Assembly (NCBI GenBank): GCA_003523085.1
Contig: DPHD01000024.1
Span: 1-64,000 of the forward strand
Reading direction: 5' to 3'
Length of the DNA stretch: 64,000 nt
Source: Oceanospirillaceae bacterium
GTDB lineage: Bacteria; Pseudomonadota; Gammaproteobacteria; Pseudomonadales; Balneatricaceae
Shown: positions 1-8,233 of the stretch, piece after piece
Numbering within the stretch: the first letter of the stretch is position 1
How the letters are laid out: the number at the start of each line of letters is the position of its first letter
Notes under the pieces: generated by a model
The model's input: only the letters and a program-made list of their open reading frames with translations
What the model was told of the DNA's origin: nothing
The model's database searches: none
Position numbers and translations under genes: made by a program

Positions 1-681
1 AGCCAAGAGCAGGTAGCGACGTTAGCTTTGGTTGACTCCTTGCAAGAACAGGCTGTGTTGGAACAGCTACTTGAAAAGAGTAAGCCCGCATATCCATTAC
101 ATACCGAAGATTTACACTATCTACTCAAATCCCCCTTTAGGTATCCACCATTACGATGGGGCTCTCGGTTTGGTACGGCGTCACAACCCAGTTTGTTTTA
201 TGCAGCTATCAATGAATCAAGCTGTTTGGCAGAGTCGGCCTATTATCGGTTGTTGTTTTGGCAATCCATGAGTCTGGCTAAACCGGTAAAGCCTCGCTTG
301 CGGTCTAAACACACCTTGTTCGCGGTAGACTTCAAAACCAAGTATGGAATCAATCTTACGCAGCCCACTTTCGAACATTATCAAAGCGAGCTGACGTCGG
401 CCAGTAGTTATGCAGCTACTCAGGACTTGGGTTCTGATATGAGGCTAGCGGGTGTAGAGGCAGTTGAATATGTTTCGGTCCGTGATACCAATGGCGGTGC
501 ATGTGTGACGTTATTTAATGGGAGTTTGTTCAAGCAGCGTGAGCCCATTTGGCAGCAGCAGTGGCTATGCGAAGTTACGGGCGCCGGGGTTAGTTTTAAG
601 CAGACGGGTGCATCTCAAGTGACACATTTTCCAAGAGCTCAGTTTTTAGTCGACGACCAACTGCCGATGCCTGCAGTATAA
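1..681 (+). CDS. RES-domain protein (toxin-type), 5' end cut off by the window
   Basis: The reading frame is open to the left edge, and the residues before the first possible TTG (position 28) continue a RES-like motif (SQEQVATLALVDS), so the true start lies upstream. The block around RYPPLRWGSRFG..LFYAA....CLAESAYYR matches the RES fold. Known RES proteins are often toxins that degrade NAD+ or transfer ADP-ribose, paired with an Xre/DUF2384 antitoxin encoded just upstream; here that partner would lie outside the window. Toxin activity is inferred from the family. Confidence 0.75.
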   Translation, partial: SQEQVATLALVDSLQEQAVLEQLLEKSKPAYPLHTEDLHYLLKSPFRYPPLRWGSRFGTASQPSLFYAAINESSCLAESAYYRLLFWQSMSLAKPVKPRLRSKHTLFAVDFKTKYGINLTQPTFEHYQSELTSASSYAATQDLGSDMRLAGVEAVEYVSVRDTNGGACVTLFNGSLFKQREPIWQQQWLCEVTGAGVSFKQTGASQVTHFPRAQFLVDDQLPMPAV

Positions 682-710
682 AATGCGGGTGTAAATCGGC
701 GGTATTGTAG

Positions 711-971
711 CTAAGTGGTGTAATGGTAGCGTAGTTGTGCAATTAGAATGGCGTTATCTTGGTGTTTGTAAACAATCCGGTGTTCGTCATTAATGCGGCG
801 AGACCAGTACCCAGACAATCCGTGTTTTAAGGCTTCGGGCTTACCAATACCATCATTTGGACAGCGCTGGATATCCCGAATGAGCAAGTTGATGCGTTTG
901 AGTATTTTCTTGTCAGTGGTTTGCCAAAAAAGGTATTGCTCCCACGCTTTGGTAGAAAAGACGATGTTCAC
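711..971 (-). CDS. yoeB: YoeB-type mRNA interferase toxin
   Basis: 86 residues, the usual YoeB length. It is a RelE-fold ribosome-dependent endoribonuclease that cleaves mRNA in the A site. The catalytic set known from E. coli YoeB is visible at the same numbers: Glu46, Arg65 and His83, with the typical SGYWSRRINDEHRIVY core and the C-terminal RYHY. Its start overlaps the yefM stop by 4 bases (ATGA), the usual antitoxin-first order, which implies translational coupling. Nothing looks broken. Confidence 0.93.
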   Translation of the reverse strand: MNIVFSTKAWEQYLFWQTTDKKILKRINLLIRDIQRCPNDGIGKPEALKHGLSGYWSRRINDEHRIVYKHQDNAILIAQLRYHYTT

Positions 972-1219
972 TCTAGAAGCTCTCTTGTCGTACCATTACC
1001 TGCTTCAAGCTCTGCAATGGACTCGAGCAAGCTTCTAGCATTAGCGGGAGATCTCAATAAATAAGTAGTTTCTTCCATTGCGTTGTAGTCTTCTAATGAC
1101 ATCATTACAACCGGTGCTTCACTTTTTCGTGTGATAATAATCGGCGCATGATCATTACAAACCTTGGCCATGGTGCTGGCCAAATTTGCTCTAGCAGCCG
1201 TATAACTTACCGCATCCAT
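968..1219 (-). CDS. yefM: YefM-type antitoxin
   Basis: 83 residues of the Phd/YefM family: an N-terminal DNA-binding part (SYTAARANLASTMAKV), the conserved PVVMMSLEDYNAMEETTYLL segment, and a C-terminal tail that wraps the toxin. It neutralises YoeB and represses the operon together with it. A good ribosome site (AGGAG) precedes the ATG. TGTAC repeats lie 13-35 bases upstream, as expected for a YefM operator. Confidence 0.93.
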   Translation of the reverse strand: MDAVSYTAARANLASTMAKVCNDHAPIIITRKSEAPVVMMSLEDYNAMEETTYLLRSPANARSLLESIAELEAGNGTTRELLE

Positions 1220-1231
1220 TTTGAACTCCTG

Positions 1232-1254
1232 TGTACTGTACGTTTATTTGTACA
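1232..1254 (-). promoter_or_regulatory. Probable YefM-YoeB operator (TGTAC repeats)
   Basis: Just upstream of yefM are three TGTAC cores: 1232-1236, 1237-1241, and a full TGTACA palindrome at 1249-1254. E. coli YefM-YoeB binds palindromes with a TGTACA core, so this is a likely autoregulatory site. Binding is inferred. Confidence 0.55.
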
Positions 1255-1316
1255 TGATATCTCAATGACATATAGTTAAGCAATTCGACAGGATGCGTGC
1301 GAAAAAGGAGTAATTA

Positions 1317-1862
1317 ATGTTCACAAGACAGGTAACCGATGAGATTCAACTGGCGCTATTGCAGCCTTCTTTTACGCCGCTATACGTTGACTTGGCTAGG
1401 GACCACTACGATTACCTAGAGGAATGGTTAATGTGGCCATCACTTAACAAAACGGCGGCCGACTTTGGTGGTTTTATTGAGCGAAGTTTGACTGAATATG
1501 CATGTGGTAAGTCGATGATATGTGGGATTTTTTACCAAGGTGAACTTGTAGGCACGGCAGGATTTAACAGTATTAATCAGAACCTAAAAAGAGCCGAAAT
1601 AGGATATTGGATCATCGAGTCTGTTCAGGGTATAGGCATCGTCACACAAGTCTGTAACCACTTGATTAATATAGCCTTTAACGAGCTTGGCGTGGCAAAG
1701 GTTCAATTGTCTGCTGCGGAACAAAATTCGCCCAGTCGACGCGTGGCTGAACGCTTGGGAATGGCGCTAGAAGGCATTGTTACAAACGCCGAAAACCTTA
1801 ATGGCCGAATTGTAGATCACGCGGTTTATGGGTTGTTTAATGGGAGCAGATCATCGAGATAG
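1317..1862 (+). CDS. GNAT acetyltransferase, RimL-like
   Basis: 181 residues. The GNAT core is clear: ICGIFYQGELVGTAGF (beta strands), EIGYWI, then the acetyl-CoA loop VQGIGI, and NSPSRRVAERLGM near the end. The family moves an acetyl group from acetyl-CoA to an amine, often the N-terminus of a ribosomal protein or a small amine; the substrate is not visible. The start has a strong ribosome site (AAAGGAG). It stands alone, divergent from yefM-yoeB and convergent with the MFS gene. Confidence 0.85.
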   Translation: MFTRQVTDEIQLALLQPSFTPLYVDLARDHYDYLEEWLMWPSLNKTAADFGGFIERSLTEYACGKSMICGIFYQGELVGTAGFNSINQNLKRAEIGYWIIESVQGIGIVTQVCNHLINIAFNELGVAKVQLSAAEQNSPSRRVAERLGMALEGIVTNAENLNGRIVDHAVYGLFNGSRSSR

Positions 1863-1888
1863 GCGCTAGCATGCAATTTTGACGTGAG

Positions 1889-3130
1889 CTAAACGCCCAC
1901 ACCGCCACCTGCTCTGGGTTTACCAAATCCAAAACGCACCCAGTGCATCAGCAACAAAGACGCTAGTGAGCAAGCCGCCATGCCTAAGGCAATGGGGAAG
2001 ATATCGGTATTGAGCGACATGCCAATAAGGCCGCCGATAGGAATGGATACAAACATTGAGCCAGCACCTACTACCGACGCGCCCATGCCGGCAACCTCGC
2101 CTAACGGCTCCATAGCCAAAGCGTTAAGGTTGCCAAACTGAAACCCAATGCCAGCAAAAATCGCAAACAAAAATGCCATGGTATGCATGAGTGGCGGCAC
2201 ACCGGCGTAGAGCTGAGCGTACAGATACAGGCCCAAAGAACCGATAAACACCCACGCATTTGTGAGTTGCACCAGCCTGAACATACCCCAGCGCATAACC
2301 AATTTGGCGTTGAGGTAGGATGAAATGAGGTTAGGAAAAACTAAGGCGCTAAAATACAGCGGAAAGGCCTCACCTACGTCGTAAATTTGCTGGAATAACA
2401 CCTGACTAGAGCTTAAATAACCCAAAAATCCGCCAAACACTAAACCGCTCACAAGGGTGTAACCGGCAGCAACGCGGTTGCTCAGCACCAACACCAATGC
2501 CTGCCACAATACTTTAGGGTGTATAGATCGGCGCTTTTCCTGGGGTAGCGTTTCATCAAGACGCAGCCATGTCCAGATACATAACAACAGGGCTAATATG
2601 ATGTAGGTGGCAAAAATGATGTGCCAAGGCCCAAACCACAGCAATACCTGACCCAACATCGGCGCGCAAATAGGCACCATCATAAACACTGAGCCAGACA
2701 AGGACATAATGCGGGCCATGGCTCGGCCGCTATAACAATCTCTGGCTAAGGCCGATACCATAATGCGTGGGCCAGAGGCTCCTATACCTTGTAAAAACCG
2801 GCCGGCAAGCATCATTTCTAGAGATTGCGCCGACATGGACAAAATACAGCCTAATATAAAAAAGCCAAAACCCACATAAATTCCGGGTAGGCGCCCTACC
2901 CGATCAGAAATGGGGCCGTATATGAGTTGGCCAATGGCAAAGCCAGCAAATAGGGTGGTGATGACCAGTTGGATTTCACTGCCATCAACATCAAAGTCTC
3001 GCGCCATAAAGCCCAACGCAGGCAATATGGCGTCGATCGACAAAGCCACCACCGACATTAATGAGGCCATGAGAAATATAAATTCTCCTATACCAATGCG
3101 GATGGGTGTGGTGTTGGAATGGTTAGGCAT
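1889..3130 (-). CDS. Bcr/CflA-family MFS drug exporter
   Basis: About 413 residues with twelve predicted membrane helices. The MFS signature after helix 2 is seen as GPISDRVGRLPG, with the drug-antiporter style SIDAILPALGFMARDF start and the GRFLQGIGASGPR helix 4 motif of the Bcr/CflA group. It should be a proton-driven inner-membrane exporter of drugs or small metabolites. The start is GTG-ATG; the second codon (3130) is preferred because the GTG at 3133 overlaps the higA stop. It follows higBA directly and may be co-transcribed with it. Confidence 0.88.
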   Translation of the reverse strand: MPNHSNTTPIRIGIGEFIFLMASLMSVVALSIDAILPALGFMARDFDVDGSEIQLVITTLFAGFAIGQLIYGPISDRVGRLPGIYVGFGFFILGCILSMSAQSLEMMLAGRFLQGIGASGPRIMVSALARDCYSGRAMARIMSLSGSVFMMVPICAPMLGQVLLWFGPWHIIFATYIILALLLCIWTWLRLDETLPQEKRRSIHPKVLWQALVLVLSNRVAAGYTLVSGLVFGGFLGYLSSSQVLFQQIYDVGEAFPLYFSALVFPNLISSYLNAKLVMRWGMFRLVQLTNAWVFIGSLGLYLYAQLYAGVPPLMHTMAFLFAIFAGIGFQFGNLNALAMEPLGEVAGMGASVVGAGSMFVSIPIGGLIGMSLNTDIFPIALGMAACSLASLLLMHWVRFGFGKPRAGGGVGV

Positions 3131-3132
3131 CA

Positions 3133-3450
3133 CTAAGCAGTTACTGCTGAGGCTGAGACTGGCATAGGTACAATGTAGTTCAATTCTTGTTCTAGCTCTG
3201 CTGGTATTGTCTTGATATCAAAAGCCTGCTGTAGATTAAGCCACGACTGGGCATCGCCACCAAAAAATCGTGCTAAGCGTAAGGCTGTGTCAACGGTAAT
3301 TGCGCGTTTTTCATTGACGATTGCGCTGATACGGGTGGCCGGAATTTGTAGTTTGATGGCCAAGGCATTAGCAGACATTTCTAGCGGAATTAGATATTCC
3401 TCACGTAGGATTTCTCCCGGGTGTATTGGACGCATATTATTGGTTAGCAT
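3133..3450 (-). CDS. higA: HigA-type antitoxin (XRE helix-turn-helix)
   Basis: 105 residues from ATG 3450, chosen because AAGGAG lies 8 bases upstream; an in-frame GTG at 3459 is the alternative. MRPIHPGEILREEYL opens the protein as in most HigA proteins, followed by an XRE helix-turn-helix (ANALAIKLQIPATRISAIVNEKRAI) and the FFGGDAQSWLNLQ segment. It binds and neutralises HigB and represses the operon. It lies downstream of the toxin gene, the usual reversed order for higBA. Confidence 0.92.
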   Translation of the reverse strand: MLTNNMRPIHPGEILREEYLIPLEMSANALAIKLQIPATRISAIVNEKRAITVDTALRLARFFGGDAQSWLNLQQAFDIKTIPAELEQELNYIVPMPVSASAVTA

Positions 3451-3462
3451 TACACTCACTCC

Positions 3463-3747
3463 TTAGTGATAATCGGTAAGTTCTACGGCACTGGGATTCG
3501 GCTGATTATCGTCCCAGCTACAACAAAGCCTATATTGCTTATTGATTCTAATACTATATTGGCCACTACGATTGCCCGTTAGCTTTTCAAGGTGATTGCC
3601 CGGCGGCGACCGTAAAAACTCGCAATGTGTTGCAGAATCCAGTAATTGGAGCTTGCGCTCAGCTTGAGCTTGAAACGAGCGGAATCTTTTAGGGCTACTG
3701 CCCTCGAACAACTTTTGAGTGGTTTTGTCGGCAAAAGATTCAATCAT
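3463..3747 (-). CDS. higB: HigB-type toxin (RelE superfamily)
   Basis: 94 residues of the plasmid-maintenance killer family: MIESFADKTTQKLFEG at the start, the PGNHLEKLTGNRSGQYSIRIN core, YRLCCSW, and the C-terminal ELTDYH. Members are ribosome-dependent mRNA endonucleases. No Shine-Dalgarno sequence is seen before the ATG, while promoter-like elements end a few bases upstream, so the mRNA may be leaderless. higA follows, with its start 13-16 bases downstream. Confidence 0.92.
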   Translation of the reverse strand: MIESFADKTTQKLFEGSSPKRFRSFQAQAERKLQLLDSATHCEFLRSPPGNHLEKLTGNRSGQYSIRINKQYRLCCSWDDNQPNPSAVELTDYH

Positions 3748-3753
3748 CGATTG

Positions 3754-3782
3754 AGTATGTGCCGTTCGGCGTTATACGTCAA
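3754..3782 (-). promoter_or_regulatory. Candidate higBA promoter with palindrome in the spacer
   Basis: On the minus strand TTGACG (3777-3782) and CATACT (3754-3759) are 17 bases apart, a good sigma-70 layout. The spacer contains a GCCG-TT-CGGC palindrome (3761-3770), a plausible HigA operator. The predicted RNA start falls at or next to the higB ATG. Assigned by eye. Confidence 0.45.
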
Positions 3783-3792
3783 CAGTTTAGCG

Positions 3793-3815
3793 GTCCCCAC
3801 GCTGAGCATGGGAAC
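3793..3815 (-). other. Strong hairpin between the cobalamin operon and higBA
   Basis: Two 10-base arms (3793-3802 and 3806-3815) pair around a 3-base loop when G-U pairs are allowed in the minus-strand RNA. It sits just after cobM. No T run follows, so it is not a textbook intrinsic terminator; it could be an RNA 3'-end structure or a barrier between operons. Confidence 0.35.
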
Positions 3816-3835
3816 AACATGGATGGCTGAGAGTG

Positions 3836-4612
3836 TTAGCCAGCCTTTTTATTATGGTCTTTTTTGCGGTAGATGTGGGCTTTGTTTTCGTCGTATAAAT
3901 ACGAATCGTTAAAGTTATCGGTATCAAGCACATGGCCAACCAATACCAGCGAGGTGCGGGTGAATTTCTTCTGCCTTACTTTGGCGACTATGTCGCCTAG
4001 GGTGCCCACGACCTTGTCCTGATCTGGCCAGCTGGTGCGGTAACACACAGCTACGGGGCAGTCTGCGCCGTAGTGTGGCAGCAAGTCTTCTACTATTTTG
4101 TGAATACGTGTGACCCCTAGGTGAATGGCCAAGGTCGCGCCAGTGGCAGCTAAAGCAGGGAGGCGCTCACGCTCTGGGAAGGGAGTTTTGCCTTCGTAAC
4201 GGGTCATAATCAAGGTTTGTGACACGCCTGAAAGGGTGAGCTCTTTGCCTAACCAAGCCGCAGAAGCGGAGGTGGCCATGACCCCTGGAATGATTTCATA
4301 ATCGATGTTTAGTTCTTCTAGGCGGCGAATTTGTTCGCCAATGGCGCCATATAAGGATGGATCGCCACAGTGTAATCGGGCTACGTGGTGGCCTTTAGCA
4401 TGGGCATCGGCCATCAGTTCTACTTGGGCATCAAGGGCCATAGGTGCAGAATCGAGTACTAACGCGCCACGCTCTTTGGCTGTGGCCATGTTTGCTTCTG
4501 GAATCAGTGAGCCGGCAAATAGTACTAAAGGCGCTGTATCTAAAATGCGCTGACCTTTTAGGGTCATTAGTTCTGGGTCACCGGGGCCTGCGCCAATAAA
4601 ATAAACGGTCAT
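3836..4612 (-). CDS. cobM: Cobalt-precorrin-4 C11-methyltransferase
   Basis: 258 residues. It is a class III SAM-dependent tetrapyrrole methylase: GAGPGDPELMTLKG near residues 7-20, LHCGDPSLYGAI, and IPGVMATSASAAWLG. The sequence is closest to CobM/CbiF, which methylates C11 of (cobalt-)precorrin-4. It is the last gene of the riboswitch-led operon, 12 bases after cobJ. Given CbiX, CbiG and CbiD in the same operon, it very likely acts on cobalt-precorrin-4 (CbiF role). Confidence 0.93.
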   Translation of the reverse strand: MTVYFIGAGPGDPELMTLKGQRILDTAPLVLFAGSLIPEANMATAKERGALVLDSAPMALDAQVELMADAHAKGHHVARLHCGDPSLYGAIGEQIRRLEELNIDYEIIPGVMATSASAAWLGKELTLSGVSQTLIMTRYEGKTPFPERERLPALAATGATLAIHLGVTRIHKIVEDLLPHYGADCPVAVCYRTSWPDQDKVVGTLGDIVAKVRQKKFTRTSLVLVGHVLDTDNFNDSYLYDENKAHIYRKKDHNKKAG

Positions 4613-4624
4613 GTGTGTGTCCTA

Positions 4625-5401
4625 TTAAAGTTTTTTCTTGTAGCCACGTGGGGTGTAAACCCACTCTTTACTGCCGTTAACAATGTGGCGCGACTCGCTG
4701 TTACCGACGGAGACTAGGGTGAACATGTCCACGTCTTTGGCGTCCAACTGGTCCAATCGGATGATGTTAATACTTTCATCTGGGCGGGTCAGCTGACGGC
4801 CCAACAATACCGGTGTAGATGCTGGGCGGTGTTGTAGCAAGATATCGCGGGCGGTGTTGAGCTGCCAGTCGCGTTTCTTTGATACGGGGTTGTAGAAAGA
4901 CACGACAAAATCACCTTCGCCGGCTTTTTCAATACGCTTTTGAATGGTTTCCCATGGCGTTAACAAGTCGGACAAGGAAATGGTGCAAAAATCGTGGCCT
5001 AACATGGCGCCCACACGGCTGGCGCCAGCTTGCATGGCGGAGATGCCGGGGATCACCTCTAGTTCCACGTCCAACCATTGTGGGTGGTTTTCTTTGCCTT
5101 CTAACTGCATGTCGAGCAATTCAAATACTAGGGTGGCCATGGCGTAAATGCCAATGTCGCCGCTAGAAATAAGCGCCGTGGTTTTGCCGCTTGCAGCCAG
5201 ATCTAGGGCTAGGCGTGCACGGCCAATCTCTTCGCCTAATGGCAAGTCGTGGTGTGTTTTGCCGTCACAAACGGCACCCAAAATGTCTAGGTAGAGGCCG
5301 TAGGCCACCAAGTCGGTACTGGCTGAAATCGCTGCATGGGCGCGGGGTGCCACTAGCTGTGAATCACCGGGGCCGGTACTGACGATAAATAATTTGCTCA
5401 T
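4625..5401 (-). CDS. cobJ: Cobalt-precorrin-3B C17-methyltransferase
   Basis: 258 residues of the same methylase fold: STGPGDSQLVAPRA at the start, SSGDIGIYAMATL, IPGISAMQAGASRVGAMLGHDFCTISLSDLLTPW, and VVSFYNPVSKKRDWQL, all typical of CobJ/CbiH. It methylates C17 and drives ring contraction. No iron-sulfur extension is present, so it is the short CbiH-like form. The context (CbiG follows in the pathway) supports the anaerobic route. Confidence 0.93.
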   Translation of the reverse strand: MSKLFIVSTGPGDSQLVAPRAHAAISASTDLVAYGLYLDILGAVCDGKTHHDLPLGEEIGRARLALDLAASGKTTALISSGDIGIYAMATLVFELLDMQLEGKENHPQWLDVELEVIPGISAMQAGASRVGAMLGHDFCTISLSDLLTPWETIQKRIEKAGEGDFVVSFYNPVSKKRDWQLNTARDILLQHRPASTPVLLGRQLTRPDESINIIRLDQLDAKDVDMFTLVSVGNSESRHIVNGSKEWVYTPRGYKKKL

Positions 5402-5433
5402 GTTGTTCTCGTATTCAATGGTAGTGCTTGGGG

Positions 5434-6237
5434 TTAATCTTGTTGGCCAATTGAGCCCGCGCCGGGCGGGTAGGCCCTAGCAATAGCACAGGTGGCTTTA
5501 GGGGTTTTTAATTTAGCTTGTATTAATTCGGCGGTGTTACCGGTGGCTTGTTGGGCCGACCAGAGTGCGGCAGATTCGGCCACGCCATACACACCTACCG
5601 TGTCGTACACATATTGCGACGGATTAACGAGTTGATCGTTTACGGCGGCGAGAATTTCTGCGCTGTAGGTCTGAAAGCTTTTGCCAAGGTTTTTGGCGAG
5701 TTCAATCAGGCCAACTTCATCGGCTTTAATGTCTATGCTGTTAATGCTGACGATGTCGTCAAGGGCGAGCCCTTGTTGCTGCAAACATTGCGTCAAAAAT
5801 TCGAGCAAGTGGCTTTGGCTACAGCCGCGTTCGCAGCCCATGCCTACGGTATAAACCGGTTGTAGATAGGGTTGGGCGGTGGTCATGGCCAGTTGCGCGT
5901 TTAACAAATCACTGACTTGGCGGCCCCATTCGTTGGCTCCGCCTTCATGGCCGGACAGCAAGGGAATGACAAATTCGCCTTGCTCATCCAATACCAAAAC
6001 AGCAGGGTCTCGGTACTTGTCTATCAATACCGGGGCTAGCGTACGCACTGCGATGCCGGTGGCACAGATCAGAATGAGCCGCTCGCCGTGTTCAAAAGCG
6101 GTCTGCACCGTTTCTGCAAAGGGTTGTGGTTTTAGCTCAAAGGTCACCTCAGCGCCTGAATCTTGCGCCAGTAATAACGTCTTTAAACGTTCTCCAAGGC
6201 GTGCGCCAGCCTCTGTTAGAGCAAAAATTCGGATCAC
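5434..6237 (-). CDS. cbiG: Cobalt-precorrin-5A hydrolase CbiG
   Basis: 267 residues, starting at GTG 6237, which overlaps the cobI stop (GTGA). The central motif LICATGIAVRTLAPVL and LLSGHEGGANEW identify CbiG, and the C-terminal part (VYTVGMGCERG.. and SIDIKADEVGL) is the CobE/CbiG C-terminal domain. It opens the delta-lactone of cobalt-precorrin-5A and releases acetaldehyde, a step used only in the cobalt-early pathway. This marks the operon as the anaerobic type. Confidence 0.93.
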   Translation of the reverse strand: MIRIFALTEAGARLGERLKTLLLAQDSGAEVTFELKPQPFAETVQTAFEHGERLILICATGIAVRTLAPVLIDKYRDPAVLVLDEQGEFVIPLLSGHEGGANEWGRQVSDLLNAQLAMTTAQPYLQPVYTVGMGCERGCSQSHLLEFLTQCLQQQGLALDDIVSINSIDIKADEVGLIELAKNLGKSFQTYSAEILAAVNDQLVNPSQYVYDTVGVYGVAESAALWSAQQATGNTAELIQAKLKTPKATCAIARAYPPGAGSIGQQD

Positions 6238-6983
6238 GAATCACGCTCCTGTTTGAGTATTACAAACAAAGAAAAATAAGGCCCGGATGTATTGGCTAAC
6301 TGGCTTACGTCAGTAACAATATGTTGATTGTCACGACCAATATACTCAAGGTAGTTAGCATCAGCCATGCGCCCCGTTTGTTCTAGTAGGGCCAAAATTC
6401 TAGGTCGGGCGCTGCCGGCTTTCATAATCACTACGCTGTCGTGGCTGGTTAGGGCTTGCTGTAATTGGGCATCGGTATGGCGGCCGCTCATCACCACAAA
6501 GGATTCTTGCAGTAAGGTGAGCGGTTGCTTTAATGCAGACGCAGCGCCATTAACCGAAGAAATACCGGGCACCACTAAGCATTCACATGTATCACTCAAA
6601 CGTTCTAATAAATAGCTAAAGGAGCCAAAAAACAGTGGGTCCCCTTCACATAAAAAGGCCACGCTGCGGCCTGATTTAATGTGTGCGGCAATTTGCTCAG
6701 CAGCCAAATCGTATGCCGCGTTTGCAGCGCTTCGATCAGTGCTCATGGGCATAGGAATGGCGATTTCTATGGCCGGTTGGTTACGGCTAGCAATGCTGTG
6801 TTGGGCAATATCACGGGCTTGGGAAGTGCCTACTGCGCCGGGAGAGCCTTTTTGGTTGGCCAAATAACAAATCACGTCGGCAGTCAAAATCAGATAGTGG
6901 GCTTTTAAGGTAATTAATAGGGGATCACCAGGGCCTACCCCGACGCCATAAAATGTATTGGCTTGCGCGTTATAGTTATGCAT
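6234..6983 (-). CDS. cobI: Cobalt-precorrin-2 C20-methyltransferase
   Basis: 249 residues from ATG 6983; a longer TTG start at 7013 is less likely because ATG 6983 overlaps the cobL stop as TAATG. It is a SAM methylase with GVGVGPGDPLLITLKA at the N-terminus, LCEGDPLFFGSFSYL and VPGISSVNGAASAL, matching CobI/CbiL. It adds the C20 methyl to cobalt-precorrin-2, the first committed step after cobalt insertion. Confidence 0.92.
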   Translation of the reverse strand: MHNYNAQANTFYGVGVGPGDPLLITLKAHYLILTADVICYLANQKGSPGAVGTSQARDIAQHSIASRNQPAIEIAIPMPMSTDRSAANAAYDLAAEQIAAHIKSGRSVAFLCEGDPLFFGSFSYLLERLSDTCECLVVPGISSVNGAASALKQPLTLLQESFVVMSGRHTDAQLQQALTSHDSVVIMKAGSARPRILALLEQTGRMADANYLEYIGRDNQHIVTDVSQLANTSGPYFSLFVILKQERDS

Positions 6984-8233
6984 TAATGGGTTTCCTTGAG
7001 GGCTTTGTGCCAACTCATCAAAGTAACGGGCAAGGCTGGGCGTAGTAGATCTTGTCCAGCGATGGTGTCGTGGCGGCTCACAGCCACTTGTAAATAATCT
7101 GCGGGATGTTGGGCAATGTGCCGAGAAAATTCCCGTAGTGTGGCTTTGCTCGGCTCTGTTACGGCACTGGCTACAAGGTGCCCGCCGGGTTTAAGCCGCT
7201 GCCAACTCAGTTGCAATATGGCGCTAAGATCGCCACCGCTACCACCAATAAATACTTTGTCTGGATCATCAAGATCTACTAAGGCATCAGGCGCCCTGCC
7301 TTGGACCGTGTGTAAGTTAGTGCTCACACCAAAGGTTTCTTTATTGGCGTTTAAGCAGTCCAGGCGTTGGTCGTGGTGTTCAATACCGTAAACGCTACCC
7401 AGCGGATTCCACAGCGCCAGTTCGATAGCTACACCACCACAACCTGCACCGATGTCCCATATAACTTCTCGCGGTGCGGCTTGAATCAAGGAGAGAATGT
7501 TAAGCCTAACTTCGCGTTTGGTGAGTAGGCCTTGGCCAGATTCGCCATCGGTTTTAAAGTGCGCATCGGGTATGCCAGGAAAATTAGGTTTTACATTACC
7601 TACACCTTGCGTGTTAACCACGGTCACATGCAGGTCGGCAAAGGCAGTGGTTGATGTGGCTAATTCGCAGGCTTTAAACTGCCGGTGGTTTTGATCGTTA
7701 TAACCTAGGCGTTCGCATACGTGTAGGTTGGACTGGCCTAAGTTAGCGGCCACCAAAGCCTGGGCAATGGCTTGGGGGTGGCTGTGTTGATCGGTGAGAA
7801 TCAACAGATTGCGGTTAGGTTGCAAATAACGGTTTAGGTTGCTGAGCGGGCGGCCATGCAGGCTAATTAGTTGAGTGTCTTGTAGTGATAAACCGGTGAC
7901 TTCACAAGCGCCCTGGACACTCGACACACCGCTGATGCAGGTGACGTTATGGCTGGCAAATTGGGCCTGAAGGTATTTACCAATGCCAAATAATAACGGG
8001 TCACCGGAGGCCAGAATCACCACCCGCTCAAAGCCCTTGATGTCATTGGCGATCTGCTTAAGTTTAGGCAGGGGCACCTGTGTTGCTGAGGCGTTGATTT
8101 GAACTTGAGCCAGGCTTTCTAGCTGCCTCGGCGAACCCATCACGCAGTCGCTATTGCTGAGCGCAGTCAAGGCCAGCGCGCTGAGTAAGGGGGGCTGGCA
8201 AATGCCTAAACCAATCACCGTAATCTGTGGCAT
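6983..8233 (-). CDS. cobL: Precorrin-6B/7 C5,15-methyltransferase (decarboxylating), CbiE-CbiT fusion
   Basis: 416 residues from ATG 8233 (MPQITVIGLG), which overlaps the cbiC stop as ATGA. The N-terminal half is a CbiE tetrapyrrole methylase (LASGDPLLFGIGKYL); the C-terminal half is a CbiT Rossmann methylase (VIWDIGAGCGGVAIELA, FIGGSGGDL). The fused enzyme methylates C5 and C15 and removes the C12 acetate carboxyl. It is the CobL arrangement inside an otherwise anaerobic-type set. Confidence 0.93.
   Translation of the reverse strand: MPQITVIGLGICQPPLLSALALTALSNSDCVMGSPRQLESLAQVQINASATQVPLPKLKQIANDIKGFERVVILASGDPLLFGIGKYLQAQFASHNVTCISGVSSVQGACEVTGLSLQDTQLISLHGRPLSNLNRYLQPNRNLLILTDQHSHPQAIAQALVAANLGQSNLHVCERLGYNDQNHRQFKACELATSTTAFADLHVTVVNTQGVGNVKPNFPGIPDAHFKTDGESGQGLLTKREVRLNILSLIQAAPREVIWDIGAGCGGVAIELALWNPLGSVYGIEHHDQRLDCLNANKETFGVSTNLHTVQGRAPDALVDLDDPDKVFIGGSGGDLSAILQLSWQRLKPGGHLVASAVTEPSKATLREFSRHIAQHPADYLQVAVSRHDTIAGQDLLRPALPVTLMSWHKALKETH

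Noticed and set aside
6984..7013. A TTG start adding 10 residues to cobI
   Set aside because: ATG 6983 overlaps the cobL stop as TAATG, matching the coupling seen elsewhere in the operon.
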